DNA of 36,862 bases from Chara braunii (Eukaryota; Streptophyta; Charophyceae; Charales; Characeae): contig BFEA01000234.1 in assembly GCA_003427395.1 (NCBI GenBank), forward strand, positions 992,809-1,029,670, read 5' to 3'. How positions within the stretch are numbered: position 1 is the stretch's first letter; each line of letters begins with the position of its first letter. Positions 31,165-36,862 of the stretch are shown here, in pieces. The translations under genes were made by a program, and so were the position numbers. A model generated the notes under the pieces. The model did not search any database. It was not told the origin of the DNA and was given only the letters and a program-made list of their open reading frames with translations.

Positions 31165-31430
31165 GCAGGACCGTGACCGGTGACCGGCCGGTCATAGGCC
31201 CCTGTGCCCGTGAACAAAAAGAAAAATAGGTTCTCTGGACTTCCTATCTTTGACAAAAATGGTGCTCAATGGACCGGCCAAATGACCTTTTCATGTCACT
31301 CAAGCAGTGTCTACCCCGTGAAAATGACCGGGGCCGGACGTGACGGTGACCGGCCTGTCATAGGCCCCTGTGCCTGTCACCGGCCAAGCCATGAGGCCCC
31401 TGTGCCTGTCACCGGCCAAGCCATGACAGC
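31165..31430. repeat. Local tandem expansion of CCGGTCATAGGCCCCTGTGC-type units
   Basis: Segments built of GACCGGC, GGTCATAGGCCCCTGTGCC/TGTCATAGGCCCCTGTG and GTCACCGGCCAAGCCATGA occur three to four times. The surrounding ATGACCTTTTCATGTCACTC segment is also doubled (compare about 31120 and 31288). In X1 a MITE sits at this place instead. Confidence 0.65.
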
Positions 31431-31593
31431 GCTTTTTTTTTTTTTTTTTTTTTTTTTCCCATGTCCCTCGAGCACTAAATGAGTTAACAGAGCAAAACTC
31501 AAATGTCAAGAAATGCCTTCTGTCGATTCACTTTTTTTTTTTTGGTCTATTTTGCGGCTTCTTTGCCTGTCATTTACCGCATCCACCACTCAG

Positions 31594-32102
31594 GCCTTCG
31601 CCGCAAAACTGCTTCCAGGACCGCACAGCCTGCAGCAGATGTCCAGGAAAAGGTGAGACTTCTCCCGCAAACCGTTTTCGGGGATCCCACGGACCAAAGA
31701 TTGCGGCTTGGAAAAACGTAGTTTTGTGTTTTCACGTCGCCCGCAGCCTGGAAAAGTCTCACGGGAGGATTCCTCGCCGCAATTTTGTGCCAACTCTAGA
31801 GGGTAGGGGGGAGGGCATGCGGTTCCTGGAAAAGTCTCGGAAAAGTCTCACGGGAGGCAGCAGCCAATAGCGACGAAGCGTGCCACAAGAAAAAAAGGAA
31901 AAGCAAAAAAAAAAACAACAAACAAATGAGTGCCGACGGAGACAGGCAACGATTGGCTCAACTGATTTCCGAAGGGTTTCCAAGGCGCATTTGGTCCTCC
32001 GCGGTGGGGTCCCCGCGAAACAGCTTTCCAGCTTTCCAAAATTCTTTGCCTGTTTTTTTTGGCCGGCCCGTTTTTCCATCCTTTTTCCAGTGGGGTCCAG
32101 GC
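31594..32102. mobile_element. 509-bp insertion in X2 flanked by CTCAG duplication
   Basis: X1 reads ATCCACCACTCAGTCTGTTC at this place. X2 has CTCAG (31589-31593), 509 bp of extra DNA, then CTCAG (32103-32107) and TCTGTTC. The inserted DNA starts GCCT and ends AGGC. It contains repeated TGGAAAAGTCTCACGGGAGG/TGGAAAAGTCTCGG motifs and no protein-coding content. A 5-bp duplication with short inverted ends fits a non-autonomous DNA transposon. Confidence 0.8.
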
Positions 32103-32448
32103 CTCAGTCTGTTCAACTGACCCTTGGTCCCTTGTACAGACATGTGATGAATGTTACGCACCTTTTTTTCTTTTCCTTTTTTTCCTTTTTTTTTCATCCT
32201 AATTTGCATGACAATGTTTTATCTTCATAGGACAGATCATAGGGCACGACACGCAGAGGAGGAGGAGGAGGGTCCGGTCCGCGATCAGGTGCATGCAATG
32301 ATAATTTATGTGAAGGGACAAAAAAAAGAGGAGTGTGCTTATGGCTGTTATGGAAGCTTTCTAGTTTTGCACAAAATTAGCTTTTTCATGTTTTCTGGGA
32401 GTTTCCGTTTCCAAAGAGAATACTGGGAGGTTCATTGGCTCATAACAG

Positions 32449-32558
32449 CTACCTTCTTCCCCCAATACAACGCACGGTCATCATAGCTGTATTTAGACTG
32501 AAAGATGTCCCAAATACAGCTATAATGATCGTGCGTTGTATTTGGGGGAAGACTGTGG
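32449..32558. mobile_element. MITE, family with CTACCTTCTTCCCC ends (copy 3, 110 bp, palindromic)
   Basis: The left arm CTACCTTCTTCCCCCAATAC and the segment ACGCACG...ATAGCTGTATTT pair with the right arm GTATTTGGGGGAAGACTGTGG (written CCACAGTCTTCCCCC on the other strand). Almost the entire element is a hairpin. X1 lacks it between CATAACAG and TCAGCTTTG. Confidence 0.85.
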
Positions 32559-32896
32559 TCAGCTTTGGTAACAGGGACACTCGCAATGAGCGAACACAGC
32601 AACAACCAAGTAACCATTCTCTATTATCCGAAGGACCTTCCTACACTATGCCTTATCTAAGCTAATGGCCTTGGACTAGGACGAGAGAAAATCTAGACTA
32701 TGACTAATCTAAGGTAGTGCTTAGCCCACCCTATTCCTTCTCGAAGCTATTTCGGAATATACTCCTCGATCAGACATCTTTTTTTAATTTTTTTCAAGAC
32801 TCACTCAATGATGCAACTTAATTTATCCACAGATTCCACGCCAATCCACCATGATGATTACAACGATAAGGGGATCGGGATGAAAACATAAAGCAG

Positions 32897-32898
<2 letters not shown>

Positions 32899-32963
<65 letters not shown>
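32899..32963. repeat. (GA)n microsatellite
   Basis: A pure GA run, counterpart of 21964-22042 in X1. Confidence 0.95.
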
Positions 32964-32969
<6 letters not shown>

Positions 32970-32974
32970 AGACC

Positions 32975-33089
32975 AGGGCATCCTCACACCAGCACTTTCC
33001 AAGATGCATCTGACCGCAATTACCAGCCAGAACTGGATCTGATCACGTCAAGAGCTAAGTTAAAAAAGCGGGAGTGTGAGTACGCCCTC
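32975..33089. mobile_element. ~120-bp MITE, ends AGGGCATnCTCACAC (copy in X2)
   Basis: Counterpart of 22053-22176, with the same inverted ends (AGGGCATCCTCACACCAGC and GAGTGTGAGTACGCCCT). Confidence 0.7.
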
Positions 33090-33389
33090 CCCATCACATT
33101 AGTCCCACTCTCCCCAAGGGCACTTTGCCTTGAAACTACTGTCAGAAGCAATCAAGGATGTTTGCAAACCAAGAGATGAACTCGCTGCCATGAGTCTTTT
33201 ACGAATCTATGTATGAATATGTCCTCTCTTGTGAGACCGCTTACCCTCTTCACCTGAATAGAACTCCTGGTTATTATGGCTGCATCTGGGCTGACAAGTG
33301 CCCCTAATACAGCTGCAATGACCGGGCGTTTTATTCAGGTAAGGATAGTACAGTCGTCAACACGAGCCTATGTGAAGGTAAGCATTTGG

Positions 33390-33640
33390 GATAGAAAGAG
33401 CCCACGCCCAAAACCTTTTTTCGGTTTTGGGCGCCCGAAGGTCGGCCTTTTGGTACTATGGACCCAATGTTTTCCACGTGGGGTACTACAGGCCCACGCG
33501 TAGCTCCAAGGGCCCTACCGGATCATGAATCTGGCGCACAAACAGCACCAGATTCATTTTAAGGATAGAATGAGGCCCCACGCACTGTATTTTGAAAAAG
33601 AAGGGCCCTTCCGGTTCATGAATCTGGGACAGGTCGGGTC
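33390..33640. mobile_element. GATAATTGG-family foldback element relic in Y2
   Basis: AGCCCACGCCCAAAACC, TTTTGGGCGCCC, GGTACTATGGACCCAATG, CACGTGGGGTACTACAGGCC and CAGATTCATTTTAAGGATAG match 18378-18600 in order. The corresponding position in Y1 lacks it. Confidence 0.6.
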
Positions 33641-33714
33641 AACCACACGCCAGTGAGAAATCTTTCGAGGATCCAGGAACAGTTCGTGGTCGGGATAATT
33701 GGTTTATTTATCTC

Positions 33715-33985
33715 AAATTATCAAAATTATTAAAATATTTATTTATCTAAAATTAACAATTTTCCTAAACTATTTATTCATCTCAAATTAGCAATTTACT
33801 GAACTATTTATTCGTCTCAAATAAACAGTTGATTACTCAGGAGCTTTGGTACTTCATAGACCATAACTTGAGATGAATAAATAGTTTAGTAAATTGTTAA
33901 TTTGAAAAACTTATTTTGAGATTAAATAAAGTTTAATAAAATTTGATAATTTGAGACGAATAAACAGTTCAATTAGAAGCTCCTG
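33715..33985. repeat. AT-rich ~40-bp repeats (TTTGAGATGAATAAATAGTT type) in both orientations
   Basis: The left half reads TTTATTTATCTCAAATTA and variants. The right half reads the reverse complement (TTTGAGATGAATAAATAGTT). The halves meet near 33840-33880, forming a large imperfect inverted repeat. Y1 has only the right-hand orientation (10340-10435). Confidence 0.75.
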
Positions 33986-34222
33986 AATAGTTGAAAACAA
34001 ACGTCTCTAACAATCCAATTCCGAAATTCGATTCTTGAAAAATCCATGCTCTTGTCTACGAGCTATGTCTCGACCTCGCAGACACTTCTGGCTCTCCCAG
34101 TAGGCGCCTTCCGCCATTCCTAGTACTGTACTACATTTTAAACGATTGAAAAAACCAAAAAAAGTAACACTACTTCGGATTCAAGCACACCAAGAGGTAT
34201 TATTACGAGAACCTCCTTTTCA

Positions 34223-36781
34223 CTACACTTTGACAAGAGCTCCCGCCAGAGATCGGGCAGCAGGGGTGTCCACTAAACATCCGTAAGTTCTGGCAAGCCG
34301 ATCCAGTTCAGCATATCTTTGATCGTACTCCTCCTTCGACGCGAGTTCCTGCTGCCCGTTGAACCATGTCAAGGCCTCTCCCAAATGCTTCGCCAGCTCA
34401 ACGGGGAGCTTGTTGGAGGACTGGCGCTTTTGCAACTTTATGATTAGTAACGCCAGTCTGCTCAACGAATCACTTGCAGCCCAGATCCTGGCGTCCTCGG
34501 CTTTTGCTGCTGGTGTGTACCAATCCAGTGCTTCTGTCCCGCCACCCGAAGACTGCACAGTATCCGCATCGAGTGTAACAACGGTCTCAACCTTTTTCCC
34601 GATCTCCTTGTGCCCTGCTCTCGCCTCCAGTGTCGCGTGGAGAATCCCGTGAGCATCTATGTTAATCACGACTAATGAAGTAGACACAACCTGTTTAAAA
34701 CTATCCATCCTCAGTTCCCCAAGCAACCTGTTATATGCACACAGAGCACGTTCGCCCTCAAACAATCCGACCTTGTGAACTCTCCTTCTGGCAAACTTGT
34801 GAAAGTAAAGGAGCTCTGTCCTTCCAGTGGCTGGGAGGGGCGAGTTTCTTGGGATAAGGACTTTCATAAAGTCTAAACTTAAGTTCACTCCGATACTCAC
34901 GGCTGTCACATCGCGTACGGATATGCTTGCCTCTGCGCACTTGTCGCTTCTGGCCAGCAAGCCCGCTTGTACTGCAGCTCCAAACGCCACAGCCTCATCA
35001 GCGTTTATGGACTTGATGGGCGGCCTGCCAAAAAATGTGGTCAGCATCTCTTGCACCTTGGGGATCCTCGTTGATCCACCAGCAAGCACCACGTCAGAGA
35101 TCTCATCCTTGCTGAGCTTGGCATCAAGAAGGGCTTGTTCGACAATCTTTATGCACCTGCCAAAAAGGTCTTCGTTGAGTGCCTCGAACTCCGCGCGGCC
35201 CAATTTCACGCTGAGGACACGGTCACCATACTCCAAGTCGATCTCCGTCTCCTTTTTAACAGACAGAGTGTGCTTAGTGTCCACAACGACCTGCTTTAGC
35301 CTTGCGAGAACCCTTGGATTTCCCAGCAAATCCTCCCCGTCAAGCTGATCCTTCTTGAAACGCTCTGCCACATGCTGCAGCAGGCGTTCGTCTATGTCTG
35401 TGCCACCCAGATGAGAGTCTCCCGCCACCGACGTCTCCGTCTCCTTTTTAACAGACAGAGTGTGCTTAGCGTCTACAACGACCTGCTTTAGCCTTGGGAG
35501 AACCCCAGGATTTCCCAGCAGATCCTCCCCGTCAAGCTGACGTTTGAAACGCTCTGCCACATGCTGCAGCAGGCGTTCGTCTATGTCTGTGCCACCCAGA
35601 TGAGAGTCTCCCGCCACCGCATTCACTACGAAGCTGCAGTCCCCATCTGGCCCTTCCTTGACAGTGACAATAGACACGTCGAAGGTTCCCCCACCGAGGT
35701 CAAACACCAGCAGCTTCTTCCCCACAGGCCCTCTCCCTATCAAACGCTTATGCCCATACGCCAGCGCGGCTGCCGTTGGTTCACTCATCAATCGCAACAC
35801 GTTTAACCCTGCGCTCTTCCCGGCGGCCATCGTCGACTTCCTCTGACTGTGATGGAAGTATGCGGGGACGGTGATGACTGCATCCGTGATTGGACGGCAA
35901 TTTGTGTACTCCTCAGCGATCTCCTTCATCTTCTTCAGCAGCAAGGTCGAAATTTCTTCAGGTTTGAAAGAGCTTTGCCGGCCCGGTGACTCAGGAACTT
36001 CGAGAACAGCTTCGTTAAGCGGACCCGACGACACCTTGAAAGGCCACCGCTTGGCATCCTGCTGGACGGCGGGGTCGCGGAATGACCTCCCTATCAGCCG
36101 CTTGACCTCGTAGATGCACTGCTTGGGATGCTTGATGCCCTCTTTCTTCGCAGCAGTCCCCACCAGAGGCTCGTCCTCGTCCGTGAAGGCCACGTAGGAG
36201 GGCGTTATCCTCTCTCCTAGGTCATTTGGAACTACCTCGACGTCATCTATGTTGCGAAATACAGCAACGCAACAGTATGAAGTGCCCAAATCGATGCCGA
36301 TGACAGGCCTGTCCTCCATAGCGTATCGCTTTCGATCAACCCGCTTCTGGTCGTCAAGGTCCGGTGTAGGCCTTGTCGGCGGCTGCCTTGAGTCCTCCAC
36401 CGCAATTTTTGGCAGGGTGACAGGGTTGTTCTCCGTAGCCTGCGGTTGCCTTGAGTCCTCCACCGCAATTTTTGGCAGGGTGACAGGGTTGTTCGCCGTA
36501 GCCTGTGGCGGGGTGACAGGGTTGTTCTCCGTAGCCTGTAGCGCTTCTGGCGAGGGCTTCGAGGGCAGCTGCTTTGACTCGTCGACCCCAATCCTTGGTG
36601 GGGGTACATTGAGCTCCGCCGCTGGCCTTGACGTGGGCTTCTCTGGCTCATCGAGGGCAATGCTAGACGCCAACGCCTGCTTCTCTGAGTGGCCGGTTCG
36701 TCGGACATCTTCAGCATCCTCATATTTTGCTTGGCGCTCCTGTCCACGGGAGAGACAGGAAAATGCAGCTCTGAAACGCAT
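34223..36781 (-). CDS. Hsp70-family chaperone, copy 2, with duplicated NBD segment
   Basis: An 852-residue uninterrupted minus-strand ORF closely similar to copy 1. NBD signatures are GIDLGTSYCCVAVF (162-175), VFDLGGGTFD (359-368) and LAGGSTRIPKVQ (567-578). Residues 389-450 (VAGDSHLGG to KKETE) are repeated in tandem at 452-513, so the phosphate-2 loop and the following helical part of lobe II occur twice. This corresponds to 35430-35619 and 35242-35430 in DNA. The N-terminal extension (1-154) holds a second tandem repeat, with QATENNPVTLPKIAVEDSRQ-type units at 93-113 and 114-134 plus a partial one at 82-92. The linker again reads ISVRDVTAVSIGV. The C-terminus has 15 residues more than copy 1 (LVDTPAARSLAGALVKV region), with no EEVD. 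Codon use and openness suggest a maintained gene, but an ATPase with a doubled lobe segment may misfold. Confidence 0.93.
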   Translation of the reverse strand: MRFRAAFSCLSRGQERQAKYEDAEDVRRTGHSEKQALASSIALDEPEKPTSRPAAELNVPPPRIGVDESKQLPSKPSPEALQATENNPVTPPQATANNPVTLPKIAVEDSRQPQATENNPVTLPKIAVEDSRQPPTRPTPDLDDQKRVDRKRYAMEDRPVIGIDLGTSYCCVAVFRNIDDVEVVPNDLGERITPSYVAFTDEDEPLVGTAAKKEGIKHPKQCIYEVKRLIGRSFRDPAVQQDAKRWPFKVSSGPLNEAVLEVPESPGRQSSFKPEEISTLLLKKMKEIAEEYTNCRPITDAVITVPAYFHHSQRKSTMAAGKSAGLNVLRLMSEPTAAALAYGHKRLIGRGPVGKKLLVFDLGGGTFDVSIVTVKEGPDGDCSFVVNAVAGDSHLGGTDIDERLLQHVAERFKRQLDGEDLLGNPGVLPRLKQVVVDAKHTLSVKKETETSVAGDSHLGGTDIDERLLQHVAERFKKDQLDGEDLLGNPRVLARLKQVVVDTKHTLSVKKETEIDLEYGDRVLSVKLGRAEFEALNEDLFGRCIKIVEQALLDAKLSKDEISDVVLAGGSTRIPKVQEMLTTFFGRPPIKSINADEAVAFGAAVQAGLLARSDKCAEASISVRDVTAVSIGVNLSLDFMKVLIPRNSPLPATGRTELLYFHKFARRRVHKVGLFEGERALCAYNRLLGELRMDSFKQVVSTSLVVINIDAHGILHATLEARAGHKEIGKKVETVVTLDADTVQSSGGGTEALDWYTPAAKAEDARIWAASDSLSRLALLIIKLQKRQSSNKLPVELAKHLGEALTWFNGQQELASKEEYDQRYAELDRLARTYGCLVDTPAARSLAGALVKV
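36380..36538 (-). repeat. 63-bp coding tandem repeats in Hsp70 copy 2 N-terminal extension
   Basis: Two full units (36380-36442 and 36443-36505) and a partial one (36506-36538) share the plus-strand text GGGTGACAGGGTTGTTC and GTAGCCTG. All are multiples of three, so the frame is kept. Copy 1 has no such repeats. Confidence 0.85.
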
Positions 36782-36795
36782 AATTGCAGCTCAGA

Positions 36796-36798
<3 letters not shown>

Positions 36799-36862
<64 letters not shown>
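36799..36862. repeat. (CT)n microsatellite at the window end
   Basis: Starts 18 bp upstream of the Hsp70 copy 2 start codon and runs off the window. At the same position Y1 has poly-C/(CA)n, so the promoter-proximal DNA differs between the copies. Confidence 0.95.

Larger units (their letters stand above)
29862..33190. repeat. Duplicated block X, copy 2 (non-coding)
   Basis: Matches X1 from CTGCTTATCTTTGACTGGGG to CCAAGAGATGAACTCG. Relative to X1 it lacks the 19408-20056 and 20824-20973 insertions. It gains an extra local repeat at about 31165-31430 (two copies of CATGTCACTCAAGCAGTGTC plus CACCGGCCAAGCCATGA), a 509-bp insertion at 31594-32102 and a small MITE at 32449-32558. No gene is supported. 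Confidence 0.85.
33320..36800. repeat. Duplicated block Y, copy 2 (carries Hsp70 copy 2)
   Basis: Counterpart of 9861-13035. It has an extra ~250-bp foldback-related insertion at 33390-33640. It lacks most of the element found in Y1 at 10044-10310, keeping only GGGATAATTGG at 33697. The AT-rich repeats are rearranged: GAGCTTTGGTACTTCATAGA (33841) is inverted relative to TCTATGAAGTACAAAAGCTC in Y1. The block ends at the Hsp70 start, where a (CT)n run begins. Confidence 0.85.

Overview
The window looks like nuclear DNA from a large, repeat-rich plant-type genome. A streptophyte (charophyte) alga is my best guess, but that is inference. Supporting signs are two intronless-looking Hsp70 genes, a plant-like U6 snRNA copy, tRNA-derived SINE-like sequence, a LINE reverse-transcriptase zinc-binding fragment, Ulp1-type transposon-style proteases, many small inverted-repeat elements, and abundant (CT)n, (GA)n and poly-A/T tracts. 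I see no bacterial-style operon, Shine-Dalgarno pattern or CRISPR array. Runs of N mark small gaps or uncertain bases near 1908-1931, 20036, 22647 and 26936.

Layout. 1-1000 is an array of about eight ~118-bp units. 1030-1890 is a ~55-bp satellite whose units are near-perfect palindromes. 2014-9451 is a decayed, all-plus-strand coding element. It reads through several in-frame stops and frameshifts and carries a long unrecognised N-terminal part, an AT-rich insertion (about 4541-5085), a region resembling a degenerate N4/N6-type DNA methyltransferase (about 5600-6300), a charged C-terminal part, and an Ulp1/SENP-type cysteine protease domain with all catalytic residues present (8723-9451). 9651-9752 is a CCCCTTA-type telomere-like, G4-prone tract.

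The rest is dominated by two duplicated blocks. Block Y (9861-13035 and 33320-36800) carries an Hsp70 gene on the minus strand in each copy. Block X (18721-22268 and 29862-33190) is non-coding. The order is Y1-X1-X2-Y2. Between and inside them lie microsatellite hairpin units (13.8-16.0 kb), a hammerhead-ribozyme-like core (16.05 kb, minus), a U6 snRNA retrocopy with a 12-bp target-site duplication (16.82-16.95 kb, minus), a SINE-like unit (18.1-18.3 kb), at least four families of foldback/MITE-like elements, and a LINE fragment truncated at the X2 edge (29.6-29.85 kb).

The intact-looking protein genes are the two Hsp70 copies. Copy 2 has an in-frame internal duplication of about 62 residues inside the nucleotide-binding domain. 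Copy 1 lost its last 15 residues to a TGA. The 2-9.5 kb element is best read as an inactivated transposon-like gene set. Its in-frame stops are TAG and TGA only, as expected if cytosines at CAG and CGA were methylated and deaminated.
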